From JBQTIY01 sp052387675 (GTDB lineage: Bacteria > Planctomycetota > B15-G4), in contig JBQTIY010000009.1 of NCBI GenBank assembly GCA_052387675.1, positions 62,001-126,000 on the forward strand: a DNA stretch of 64,000 bases, in the 5' to 3' direction. The position numbers were made by a program, and so were the translations under genes. The notes beneath the pieces are model-generated. The model was not told the DNA's origin, did not search any database, and saw only the letters and a program-made list of their open reading frames with translations. This document shows, piece after piece, positions 16,158 to 24,037 of this stretch (position 1 is its first letter; each line of letters begins with the position of its first letter).

Positions 16158-16628
16158 GTGCGCCTCGCCGCGCTGAATCGAGTGCGCCTGCCCTCGTCGC
16201 GGCTCTGGCTCGTCCTGTTGCTGGTGGCTTGGTCGCTGCTGGTCTGGTGGCTCTTGACCGGCGCGCGGATTCGCATCGCCGGCACGCGCTGGTGGGGGCC
16301 GTGGCTCACGAACTTCGGCCACGCGCCGCTCTTCGGCGTGCAGGCCGCGCTCCTGGCCGTGCTGCTCTGCCGGCCTGGCGACGCGGCCTTTCGAGGCGGG
16401 CGCGCACTTCTGGCCGCGGTGCTCGCGATGTCCTACGGCGTGCTGCTGGAATGGGTGCAGGCGCACACTCCGGGGCGGCGGGCCTCGGGCCTGGACGCAC
16501 TCACCGATGCGGTCGGCGCCTGGGGCGTGCCGTGGGCGCTGGCGCTCGGCACCTGGTGGAATCGCCGGGCCACGGTCGTGCTGCTCAGTGCCGCGCTCAC
16601 CGCCGCGGCCGCCACGTGGTGGCGCTGA
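16158..16628 (+). CDS. VanZ-like membrane protein
   Basis: A 156-residue protein with four predicted membrane helices and the VanZ pattern: a charged loop with NFGHAPLFG and then LEWVQAHTPGRRASGLDALTDAVGA, where the acidic and Gly-Arg residues are conserved in the family. VanZ proteins are linked to glycopeptide resistance and to envelope functions, but the biochemical activity is unknown. The start is GTG 16158, three bases after the kinase stop, so it belongs to the nadC transcript. Confidence 0.8.
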   Translation: MRLAALNRVRLPSSRLWLVLLLVAWSLLVWWLLTGARIRIAGTRWWGPWLTNFGHAPLFGVQAALLAVLLCRPGDAAFRGGRALLAAVLAMSYGVLLEWVQAHTPGRRASGLDALTDAVGAWGVPWALALGTWWNRRATVVLLSAALTAAAATWWR

Positions 16629-16677
16629 GCGCATGGCGCTCAACTCCTCGCCGCGTCCCCGGTGTGCGCGGCGCTCT

Positions 16678-16686
16678 TGTTAGAGT
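16678..16686 (+). promoter_or_regulatory. Extended -10 box, near-leaderless purB
   Basis: TG-T-TAGAGT lies 9 bases before ATG 16696. The predicted start of transcription leaves a leader of only about three bases and no ribosome site is present. Confidence 0.45.
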
Positions 16687-16695
16687 GTGTGCCGC

Positions 16696-18135
16696 ATGAC
16701 CGGGCATGACAGCTACAGCTCGCCGCTGGCCTCGCGCTACGCCAGCGCGGCTATGCGCAAAAACTTTTCGGACGGCGAGCGCGTCCGCCGCTGGCGCCGG
16801 CTCTGGCTGGTGCTGGCGCAGTGCGAGCGCGAACTGGGCCTGCCCATCAGCCAGGAGCAAGTCGACGCCCTGGCCGCGCACCAAGAGGACATCGACTGGG
16901 AGGCGGCCGCGGCCCACGAGAAGCGTCTGCGCCACGACGTCATGGCGCACATCCACGCACTCGGCGATGTGGCGCCGGTGGCCCGGCCGATCGTGCACCT
17001 GGGCGCAACGAGCTGCTACGTCACCGACAATGCCGACCTCTTGGCCATGCGCGAGGGCCTGGACCTCTTGCGCGGTCCGCTTGTGGCGGCCATCTCGGCG
17101 CTGACGCGCTTTGCCCGCGAACACCGCGCGCTGCCCACGCTGGCCTGGACGCACTTCCAGCCGGCGCAGCCCACCACGGTGGGCAAGCGCGCCTGCCTGT
17201 GGCTGCAAGATCTGGCCGACGACTGCCTGCGCCTGCAGGCCGTGCGCGACGAGCTGCGCTTCCGCGGCGTCAAAGGCACCACCGGCACGCAGGCCAGCTT
17301 CCTGGCGCTCTTCGGCGGCGATCACGCCAAGGTGCGCGCGCTCGATCGCCTCGTGACCGAGCGCATGGGTTTCTCGCGCGCCTGGGCCGTGACGGGCCAG
17401 ACCTACTCGCGCAAGGCGGACTTCGTCGTGCTAGCGGCGCTGGCCGGGCTGGCGCAGAGCGCCGCCAAGCTGGCCAACGACCTGCGCCTGCTGCAGCACA
17501 TGAAGGAAGTCGAGGAGCCCTTCGAGAGCGAGCAGGTAGGCAGCTCGGCCATGCCCTACAAGCGCAACCCGATGCGCAGCGAGCGCATCAATGGGCTGGC
17601 GCGCTTCGTGCAGAGCCTGCTGCTCAATCCGGCTGAGACGGCCAGCACGCAGTGGCTGGAGCGCACGCTCGACGACTCCGCCAATCGCCGGCTCGCGATC
17701 AGCGAGGCCTTCCTGGCCTGCGACGCGATCCTGCAGCTCGTGCTGAATGTCTCGCGCGGGCTTGTCGTGAATCCGCGCATCATCGCGCGCAACCTGCAGG
17801 CCGAGCTGCCCTTCATGGCCACCGAGGACATTCTCATGGCGGCGGTGGCGGCCGGCGGCGACCGGCAGGCGCTGCACGAGGCCATTCGCAAGCACAGCCT
17901 GGCAGCCGGCGCGCGCGTGAAGCAGGAAGGCCTCGACAACGATCTGCTGTCGCGGCTCGCTGCGGACCCGGCCTTCGCGGCAGTGCGCTCTCGTTTGCCC
18001 GAACTCACCGTGCCGCAGCGTTTCGTCGGGCGCGCTCCGCAACAAGTAGATGAGTTCCTGGCCGAAGTCATCGCACCGCTCTTGGCCGGCCAGGAGGCGC
18101 AGGTCGCCTCGCAGCAGGCCGAACTGCGGGTCTGA
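16696..18135 (+). CDS. purB: Adenylosuccinate lyase
   Basis: A 479-residue enzyme that cleaves SAICAR and adenylosuccinate, releasing fumarate, in purine synthesis. It has the N-terminal SPLASRYASAAM motif, GATSCYVTDNAD (substrate binding), THFQPAQPTTVGKR with the catalytic His, and the fumarase/lyase signature GSSAMPYKRNPMRSER at about residues 280-295 with the catalytic Ser. Length fits the longer, animal-like PurB form. The gene is monocistronic from its own promoter. A 13-base tandem duplication spans its stop codon. Confidence 0.96.
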   Translation: MTGHDSYSSPLASRYASAAMRKNFSDGERVRRWRRLWLVLAQCERELGLPISQEQVDALAAHQEDIDWEAAAAHEKRLRHDVMAHIHALGDVAPVARPIVHLGATSCYVTDNADLLAMREGLDLLRGPLVAAISALTRFAREHRALPTLAWTHFQPAQPTTVGKRACLWLQDLADDCLRLQAVRDELRFRGVKGTTGTQASFLALFGGDHAKVRALDRLVTERMGFSRAWAVTGQTYSRKADFVVLAALAGLAQSAAKLANDLRLLQHMKEVEEPFESEQVGSSAMPYKRNPMRSERINGLARFVQSLLLNPAETASTQWLERTLDDSANRRLAISEAFLACDAILQLVLNVSRGLVVNPRIIARNLQAELPFMATEDILMAAVAAGGDRQALHEAIRKHSLAAGARVKQEGLDNDLLSRLAADPAFAAVRSRLPELTVPQRFVGRAPQQVDEFLAEVIAPLLAGQEAQVASQQAELRV

Positions 18136-18152
18136 ACGGCGGGTCTGAACGG
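18127..18152 (+). repeat. 13-base tandem duplication spanning purB stop
   Basis: Two adjacent copies of CGGGTCTGAACGG; the first contains the purB TGA. Immediately after it, an 11-base motif GCCGGTGACTT occurs twice (18160-18170 and 18178-18188). These short duplications fill the gap between purB and the next gene. Confidence 0.8.
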
Positions 18153-18248
18153 CGGCGACGCCGGTGACTTGTCAGCGCCGGTGACTTTGTTGCCCGGCCG
18201 GCATCAGGACAGCCGTGGCAGGTCGGGGCAGCCACCGGGAGGGAGCGC

Positions 18249-18743
18249 ATGGCGCGCGAAGTCGACGGCATTGACGATCCGCGCGCCTGGCGCAAGGCGG
18301 CCCTGAATCAGTGCCGCCACGCTTGGGCACGCATGGGACCGCGCTACGACCAGCGCCTGAACCACACCGATCAGGTGCGTGATGCACTGGACGACGTGCT
18401 CACGCTCACCGCGCGCCGCATGCTGCCGCTCTACGGCACCGTGATGCGCCGCTTGCCGGAGGGAGGCGCCGCCGGCCTTGCAGCCGCCTTCAACCGACTC
18501 GACCCGGCCGACCGCTACGTGCTTTCGCGGCTACGCCGGCTCGGCTCGCCGCGCGCGGCGCGGGCCGAGCATCTCGCCTCGGCACTCGAGCGGCTGCTGC
18601 GCGCGGCCGGCCTGGGGCGTCAGAGTTCGCGCGGACGCGGGCCGTCAGTCGTGGCGGGGGCCGGCGCCAACTGTGCGTCGTCGGCTGCGCCCGAATCATC
18701 AACCGAGTCGATGCGCACCCAGGTGCCGTTCTCGTTGCGATAG
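18249..18743 (+). CDS. Hypothetical helical protein
   Basis: A 164-residue protein with a strong ribosome site (GGAGGG) before ATG 18249. The first 125 residues look helical and charged (DDPRAWRKAALNQCRHAWARM, LNHTDQVRDALDDVLTLTARRMLPLYG); the tail is Ser/Ala/Gly-rich and disordered. I do not recognise the family. The last 124 bases overlap the end of the convergent PDZ lipoprotein gene, so the two C-termini are encoded on opposite strands of the same DNA; both tails are low in complexity. Confidence 0.6.
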   Translation: MAREVDGIDDPRAWRKAALNQCRHAWARMGPRYDQRLNHTDQVRDALDDVLTLTARRMLPLYGTVMRRLPEGGAAGLAAAFNRLDPADRYVLSRLRRLGSPRAARAEHLASALERLLRAAGLGRQSSRGRGPSVVAGAGANCASSAAPESSTESMRTQVPFSLR

Positions 18744-19957
18744 CGCTCCACCTTCCCATCGCGGCGCAAGGTCATCTCGCCGTCGAGGATCTCCACGCTC
18801 AGCGAACGCCCGGTGCCCCCATCTGGTGCGAGGCCCATGGGCGGCATCGTGAAGGTGAAGGCGCCGCCCTGACCTGAGGGAGCGCGCACGCGCGGCATGG
18901 TCATGAAGCGGCGCATGTCCATGGCGCCGCCGAAGGCGTCGGCGTCGAGCTGGCCCGGGAGCATGTTCAGCCCCTGAAGACCCGACATGGCCAGCGGGTT
19001 GCGATGCCCGAGCCGGACCGACGTTGTGTGCTCGTTCTCGCCGCGCAAGTAGCGCAGCGCGACGAGCGTGCCGGGCGCCTTGGCAGAGACGGCGCCGACC
19101 AAGTCCTCAGCGCTGTTGAGCAGCTTGTCGTCGAGTGACAGGAGTCGGTCGCCCTCTTCGAGGCCGGCGTACCAGGCAGCGCTGTCTGGGAGAACGCCGC
19201 GCACCAGGACGCCCGGCCCAGCCGGTGGCGCGATGGCTTCGTCGCCCGGATCCGGGCCGAGTTCGACACCGAGGAAGCCGCCTTGCGCGCCGTCCGGCTG
19301 TGCCGACCAGCGTCCGTTGGGCGTTGGCTGCGGCTTGGGCTCGGGCAGCGGCGCGCGCAGCTCGACAATGCCCTGGCCGGAGCGGATCACAGCGACCACG
19401 ACCTCTTCGCCGGGACTGAAGGCCTGCAAGCCCTGGCCGACATCGGAGAAGTCGTGGATGCGCCGCTCGCCGACGCGCAACAGCACGTCGCCCGCCTGAA
19501 CGCCGGCCGCCTGGGCCAAGCTGTCGGGTGAAACCTCGCTGACCTTCAGCCCGTCCGGCGTGCGTTCGAGCGTGACGCCCAGCTTGGGGCCTTCGCTGCG
19601 CGGGCGCAGCGCTTCGAAGAGCTGCATCGGCGTGCCGTCGCCGCTGGTGCGCGCCACGCGCCACTGCGGAGCCTGGCCTCGCGCCAAACTCTCGGCGGCC
19701 CAGTGCCCTTCGCCGGCCTCGCCCTGCTCGGGGGCCCGGAGCTGGTAGACGCCCGGACTCAACTCGGAAACGGCGGGACCAGAGCCGTCGTGACCGATGA
19801 CGCCATGGCGGACGACGGCATGCCGTTGGTGCACCTCGTCATCCTGGGAACTGGCGCAGCCACCGAGGAGGGGTGCACCGAGCAGGGCCGCACCGAGGAC
19901 CGCGGACAGCGCGGCGGGTGAGAGGTCAAAGCGAGGCAGGACTCTGGACTGGATCAT
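18620..19957 (-). CDS. PDZ-domain lipoprotein
   Basis: A 445-residue lipoprotein: the lipobox LLGGC near residue 34 ends the signal sequence. Two PDZ domains follow, the first around residues 125-200 (KLGVTLERTPDGLKVSEV, GVQAGDVLLRVGERRI) and the second around 230-330 (FLGVELGP, GVLPDSAAWYAGLEEGDRL). There is no trypsin-like protease domain, so it is not a complete HtrA. The C-terminal region is Met/Phe/Gly-rich and ends in a disordered tail. The start ATG 19957 has GGGAG eight bases upstream. It probably docks peptide tails or a protease partner at the membrane. Confidence 0.82.
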   Translation of the reverse strand: MIQSRVLPRFDLSPAALSAVLGAALLGAPLLGGCASSQDDEVHQRHAVVRHGVIGHDGSGPAVSELSPGVYQLRAPEQGEAGEGHWAAESLARGQAPQWRVARTSGDGTPMQLFEALRPRSEGPKLGVTLERTPDGLKVSEVSPDSLAQAAGVQAGDVLLRVGERRIHDFSDVGQGLQAFSPGEEVVVAVIRSGQGIVELRAPLPEPKPQPTPNGRWSAQPDGAQGGFLGVELGPDPGDEAIAPPAGPGVLVRGVLPDSAAWYAGLEEGDRLLSLDDKLLNSAEDLVGAVSAKAPGTLVALRYLRGENEHTTSVRLGHRNPLAMSGLQGLNMLPGQLDADAFGGAMDMRRFMTMPRVRAPSGQGGAFTFTMPPMGLAPDGGTGRSLSVEILDGEMTLRRDGKVERYRNENGTWVRIDSVDDSGAADDAQLAPAPATTDGPRPREL

Positions 19958-20047
19958 GTGGACGTCTCCCGAGGAAGTCGCCGATGCGGCGACCAAGCGC
20001 GCGTTGCTACCGTGGACTCTCCGCTTCTGTTGGTGCAGGCTGCTTTC

Positions 20048-20722
20048 ATGATCCTCGGCACAGGCTGTCTCGGCGAACGCTCCCTCGACGGACCGGCCAT
20101 CCAGAAGGCGATGGAGGCCAGCGGTCTTGAGCGCAGCCTGCTCGTCATGGGGGTTGCGACCAGCGGCCGGGCGAGGTCCGTCGGCCTCGGATCGGTGCGT
20201 GCCGCAGCCGTCCGCACCTCCTGGGAGGCCTTCGAACGGGCCGTCGTCGTGGCGGGAACGACACGCTGTCGGCGGATCGTGCTGGAACTGCCGCGCCTGC
20301 TCGGCGTCGAGCGCGCTTGCCGCGAACTGCACGCCCTGGTGCGAGCCCACGCCGGGCTGGAACTGGCCCTGCTCACGCCGGAGGGGGGCCCGTTGGCCGA
20401 GCCGGCGGCGCTGGCCCTCGTTCTGGCGGACCTCAAGGCACAGCACCTCAGCTACTGGCACCGGCCCGCGCGTGTGCGCGTGCTCGGTCAGACCGACGCG
20501 GCCTGGCTCGACCAGCTCAGCGGCGCGCTGGTGGGCCTCTCGCTCGATGACGTCGTCGACGGCGAGGCCGGCCTGCCGCCGGGCCTGGGCGTGCTGGACT
20601 TCGCGGCCCTCGCCGAACTCACCACGCCCTCCACCGAGGTGGCCCTCGACGTGGGGCCGCTCACCGACATCGCGCTCTTGCGCTTCACCGTCCACTCTCT
20701 CCGCACTGCGGGCTTCTCATGA
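20048..20722 (+). CDS. Hypothetical protein, possible TIM-barrel sugar isomerase-like
   Basis: A 224-residue protein coupled to thiD by ATGA. Alternating strands and helices end with the segments LSYWHRPARVRVLG, LVGLSLDDVVDGE and GLPPGLGVLDFAALAEL, which follow the pattern of AP-endonuclease-2/xylose-isomerase-like barrels (a Trp-His strand, an acidic strand, then a PPG-G-lD motif). The N-terminal metal ligands of that fold are not obvious, so activity is uncertain. Position before thiD suggests a link to thiamine or pyrimidine metabolism, but that is only context. ATG 20048 is preferred over codons further upstream. Confidence 0.6.
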   Translation: MILGTGCLGERSLDGPAIQKAMEASGLERSLLVMGVATSGRARSVGLGSVRAAAVRTSWEAFERAVVVAGTTRCRRIVLELPRLLGVERACRELHALVRAHAGLELALLTPEGGPLAEPAALALVLADLKAQHLSYWHRPARVRVLGQTDAAWLDQLSGALVGLSLDDVVDGEAGLPPGLGVLDFAALAELTTPSTEVALDVGPLTDIALLRFTVHSLRTAGFS

Positions 20723-21531
20723 CCACTGCCGCTCCCGTCATTCCGCTCACGATCGCCGGCTCCGATCCCTCCGGCGGCGCCGGGCTGCAGGCCGACCTCA
20801 AGGTCTTCCTGCGCTTTGGGCTCTCGGGCGCCGCCGTGCCCACGGCCATCACGGTGCAGTCCACCACGGGCGTCGTCTCGATGCAGACGCTGGCGCCGCG
20901 CCTCGTGCAGCAGCAGCTTGAGGCGCTCCTGGCCGATGTGCGGCCGGCAGCGGTCAAGGTGGGGCTGCTCGGCAGCGGCGAGATCGTGCGCGTGGTCTCG
21001 CGCGTGCTCGCGCCGCTGGCCCGGCGCGGCATCCCCATCGTGGTGGATCCCGTGCTCGCGGCCACGGACGGGCCGCGCCTGCTGCCGAAAGCCGACGTGG
21101 CGCTCTTTCTGCGGCTGCTCGTGCCCTTGGCCACGCTGCTCACGCCCAATCTCGCCGAGGCGGCCGAACTGGCCGGCTGCGACGAGGCCCACGTGCGCAA
21201 GCACACCGATGACGTCGTGCAGCACCTCGTGCGCACCGGCGCCAAGGCCGTGCTCATCAAGGGCGGGCATCTCTCCAGCGACGAGTCCATCGACGTGCTC
21301 GGCACGCGCGAGGAACTCATCCTCTACTCGGTGCCGCGCATTCCGCGGCGCCGGCGCGTCCACGGCACCGGCTGCGCGCTCTCCGCGGCGATCACCGCGC
21401 AGCTCGCCAAGGGGCAGGAGCTGGAACAGGCCGTGCAGAGCAGCAAGGACTACGTGACGGCGGCGATTCGCGGGGCGCGCCACATCGGGCGCGGGGCGCG
21501 GCAGCTCGAGTTCCGCGCCGCGAACGAGTAG
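20719..21531 (+). CDS. thiD: Hydroxymethylpyrimidine/phosphomethylpyrimidine kinase
   Basis: A 270-residue ribokinase-fold enzyme that phosphorylates HMP and HMP-P in thiamine synthesis. Family motifs are clear: TIAGSDPSGGAGLQADLK at the N-terminus, ITVQSTTGV, VKVGLLGS, DPVLAATDG, LTPNLAEAAEL, VLIKGGHL, and the anion hole HGTGCALSAAITA, where Asp is replaced by Cys as is normal for ThiD. The gene ends with a free C-terminal helix and is not fused to thiE. A hydrolase gene converges on it 10 bases downstream. Confidence 0.95.
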   Translation: MTTAAPVIPLTIAGSDPSGGAGLQADLKVFLRFGLSGAAVPTAITVQSTTGVVSMQTLAPRLVQQQLEALLADVRPAAVKVGLLGSGEIVRVVSRVLAPLARRGIPIVVDPVLAATDGPRLLPKADVALFLRLLVPLATLLTPNLAEAAELAGCDEAHVRKHTDDVVQHLVRTGAKAVLIKGGHLSSDESIDVLGTREELILYSVPRIPRRRRVHGTGCALSAAITAQLAKGQELEQAVQSSKDYVTAAIRGARHIGRGARQLEFRAANE

Positions 21532-21541
21532 CGACGCCGGA

Positions 21542-22717
21542 TTAACCGTCGCGCAGGCGCCCGAAGAAGGCGGCCAACATTGCCAGCGTGCCGGCCGGGT
21601 CCACAACGCCCAGGCCCAGGTGTCCGCCGCCCGGCAGCTCGCGCCCGGCCACGAAGGCACTGCCCTTGGCCTCGGCCAGGGCTTGGCGCATGTGCAGCGG
21701 CGGCACGAGCATGTCGTCCACCGAGTGCACCAGGGCCACCGGGCAGGCGATGGCGCCCATGACCGAGGCCTGCGTGCAGCGGAGGTTGCCGAGGAACGAC
21801 CCCACGAGCTGCGGCTGGTCGGGATAGGCCTTCAGCACGACTTCCCGGATATAGCCGGCGTAGTCGTCGGCCGGGCTCGCCAGCTTGCCGGCTTCTGCGA
21901 TGCGCAGTTGCAGGTGGCGCGTCAGGATCGAACGCAGCTCGCGCACGACGAGCCGCTGCTTGAGCCCCTTGGGCTGGGGCAGGCGCGAGGGGTCGTCCAG
22001 CGACGAGACAGCCTCGTGGACGTTGAGTGGCGCGTTGATCGCCAGCACGCCGCCGCGTAGCACTTCAGGGCGGCCCGCCTTGCTGGCCTCGAAGGCCGCG
22101 CGCACCGCGCAGTAGCCGCCGAAGCTGAAGCCCAGCAGGCCCACCGAGACGTTCTCCGCTTCCGAGAGGGTCCGGGCCGCCTCGTAGAGGTCCTTGCCCT
22201 CGTGCAGGCCCAGCGAACCCGGCGGCTTTCTGCCGCGCAGCCGGCCGTGATCGCGCAAGTCCAAGGCCAGGACATGGAAGCCCCAGCGCCGCAGGACCTC
22301 GGCGTACTCGGTCACGTAGCGGCTGACATGGCTGTCGTAGAGCCCGTGCGCCACGATGATCACCGGCGCGCCGGGGGCGCCCGTGGAGCGCCGGCCCTGG
22401 AGGGTCACGCCGCCCGAGCCGGGGATCGAGACCTCCTCGAAGGCGGGGTAGGGCGCGTAGTTGGGGGTGCGGCCGGCCGTGTCCGGGTGCTGGTCGGCTT
22501 CGCGGGTGATGAGATCGCGGCAGCTCATGGCCAGGAGCGCATCGTGGGCGCCGAGCCCTGGGCGAGGCCGAAAAGGCACGGCGGCCAGCTCGGCGAAAGC
22601 CTGCTTGGCCCGCTCCGCCAGGCTGTCGTGGGGGCTGGGGTCGGGGAGCGCCGGAGGCTGCGCCGCCGTGAGATCAGGGATCTGGGGAGCGAATCGGCAG
22701 GCGAGCCATGTGAGCAT
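21542..22717 (-). CDS. Alpha/beta hydrolase
   Basis: A 391-residue alpha/beta hydrolase of the YheT/COG0429-like type. The oxyanion segment IIVAHGLYDSH, the nucleophile elbow GFSFGGY with Ser, the acid HSVDDMLVPP, and the base GGGHLG are all visible, so the triad is complete. The first 100 residues are an N-terminal extension with Cys and Pro. Start ATG 22717 follows a TACACT -10 box with only an 8-base gap and no ribosome site. The substrate is unknown; esters or lipids are usual. Confidence 0.85.
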   Translation of the reverse strand: MLTWLACRFAPQIPDLTAAQPPALPDPSPHDSLAERAKQAFAELAAVPFRPRPGLGAHDALLAMSCRDLITREADQHPDTAGRTPNYAPYPAFEEVSIPGSGGVTLQGRRSTGAPGAPVIIVAHGLYDSHVSRYVTEYAEVLRRWGFHVLALDLRDHGRLRGRKPPGSLGLHEGKDLYEAARTLSEAENVSVGLLGFSFGGYCAVRAAFEASKAGRPEVLRGGVLAINAPLNVHEAVSSLDDPSRLPQPKGLKQRLVVRELRSILTRHLQLRIAEAGKLASPADDYAGYIREVVLKAYPDQPQLVGSFLGNLRCTQASVMGAIACPVALVHSVDDMLVPPLHMRQALAEAKGSAFVAGRELPGGGHLGLGVVDPAGTLAMLAAFFGRLRDG

Positions 22718-22725
22718 GGCCGGAG

Positions 22726-22731
22726 AGTGTA
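22726..22731 (-). promoter_or_regulatory. -10 box, near-leaderless hydrolase gene
   Basis: TACACT (minus strand) with 8 bases to ATG 22717 predicts a leader of about two bases. Confidence 0.4.
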
Positions 22732-22744
22732 GCGAAGAGCAGAC

Positions 22745-22774
22745 TTGACCCGATGCGCACCGGCCCAGTATGAA
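22745..22774 (+). promoter_or_regulatory. Promoter for tRNA-Gly
   Basis: A -35 box TTGACC (22745-22750) and a -10 box TATGAA (22769-22774) are separated by 18 bases, ending 26 bases before the tRNA. It overlaps no gene. Confidence 0.6.
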
Positions 22775-22800
22775 CTCCCCCTCGACTTGCGGTGTTCTGA

Positions 22801-22875
22801 GCGGGTGTAGCTCAGTGGTAGAGCACAACGTTGCCAACGTTGTTGTCGACGGTTCGATCCCGTTCACCCGCTCCA
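22801..22875 (+). tRNA. tRNA-Gly (GCC anticodon)
   Basis: The complete cloverleaf folds: acceptor GCGGGTG with CACCCGC, D-arm GCTC/GAGC, anticodon stem CAACG/CGTTG around TTGCCAA (anticodon GCC, glycine), T-arm GACGG/CCGTT around TTCGATC, discriminator T and an encoded CCA. Length is 75 bases including CCA. The glycosyltransferase ATG lies just 10 bases after the CCA. Confidence 0.97.
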
Positions 22876-22885
22876 AGCCGCCCGC

Positions 22886-23998
22886 ATGAACGTCCTCCAC
22901 GTGAATACCGAGCGTGGCTGGCGGGGCGGTGAGCAGCAGACGCTCTACCTGATGCGGGGCCTGGCTGCCGCCGGCGTGCGCCAGGAGTTGCTCTGCGCGC
23001 AAGGCGGCGTGCTGGCGACGCGTGCGCGAGAGAGCGGCCTGACGGTCTGGGAGCGGCCGCTGCGCGGTGAGCTCGACTTGCCCGCGATGACTGCCATCGC
23101 TCGGCGCATCCGCGCGCAGGCCGTGGATCTCGTCCACATGCACACCTCGCACGCGCACACGCTGGGTGTGGCCGGCGCAGTGCTCTCGCGCCGCCGGCCG
23201 GCCACCGTCGTCTCACGCCGCGTGGACTTCTCGATTCACAAGCGGCGGCTCTTCGACTTCAGCCGGGCCAAGTACACGCTCGGCGTCGACCGCATCCTGT
23301 GTGTCTCAGAGGCCATCCGCGGCGTGCTGCTGGCCGATGGCCTGCGGCCCGAGCGGCTCGCCGTCGTGCACAGCGGCATCGACCTCTCGCGCTTCGTCGA
23401 CGTGCCCGACCGTGCCGCCGACTACCGGCGCGAGTTCTCCGTGCCAGCCGGGGCGCCCGTGATCGGCAACGTGGCGCATTGCGCCGGACACAAGGGCCAG
23501 CGCTGGCTCGTGGCGGCGATGCCGGCCGTGCTCGCGGCCTGCCCGGAAGCGCGCGCCGTGATCGTGGGCGAGGGCGAACTGCTCGAAGACTTGCGCGCGC
23601 AGGCCGCGTCACTGGGCCTGAGCGCGCGCGTGCACTTCCCCGGCTTTCGCAGCGATATCCCGGCCCTGCTGCGCTGGTTCGACGTCTTCTGCTTTCCCAG
23701 CGTGCAGGAGGGTCTCGGCACGACCGTGCTCGACGCGCTCGCGTTGGCTCGGCCGGTGGTGGCCACCACGGCGGGCGGCATTCCCGAAATGATCGAGAGC
23801 GGCCGGCACGGCCTGCTCGTGCCGCCCGGCCAAGCCGAGCCGCTGGCCCAGGCCTTGGTGGCGCTGCTTCGCGATCGGGCGGGCGCGGCAGCGCTGGGCC
23901 GAGCCGGGCAGGCGCGCGTCGTGGCCGAGTTCAGCGTGGAGCAGACCGTGCGGCGCACGCTGGCCGAGTACCGTCGCCTGCTGCCGGCGGCCGGCTAG
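22886..23998 (+). CDS. Glycosyltransferase family 4
   Basis: A 370-residue GT-B enzyme. The N-terminal fold carries the glycine-rich WRGGEQQTLYLMRGL loop, and the C-terminal fold has the sugar-nucleotide E-x7-E motif in PSVQEGLGTTVLDALALARPVV, as well as IGNVAHCAGHKGQRWLV. It would transfer a sugar from an activated donor to an envelope or secreted acceptor. It starts 10 bases after the tRNA-Gly CCA, lacks a ribosome site, and probably shares the tRNA transcript; after 3' trimming of the tRNA its leader would be about 10 bases. Confidence 0.9.
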   Translation: MNVLHVNTERGWRGGEQQTLYLMRGLAAAGVRQELLCAQGGVLATRARESGLTVWERPLRGELDLPAMTAIARRIRAQAVDLVHMHTSHAHTLGVAGAVLSRRRPATVVSRRVDFSIHKRRLFDFSRAKYTLGVDRILCVSEAIRGVLLADGLRPERLAVVHSGIDLSRFVDVPDRAADYRREFSVPAGAPVIGNVAHCAGHKGQRWLVAAMPAVLAACPEARAVIVGEGELLEDLRAQAASLGLSARVHFPGFRSDIPALLRWFDVFCFPSVQEGLGTTVLDALALARPVVATTAGGIPEMIESGRHGLLVPPGQAEPLAQALVALLRDRAGAAALGRAGQARVVAEFSVEQTVRRTLAEYRRLLPAAG

Positions 23999-24037
23999 CT
24001 GCGAGCACGGTCCAGCGCACGCGCTCGGCGCCTTCCA

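Noticed and set aside
20048..20722. thiE-like enzyme upstream of thiD
   Set aside because: Neither the ThiE PPi-loop nor the ThiE N-terminal motif is present; the C-terminal strands fit a different barrel type better.
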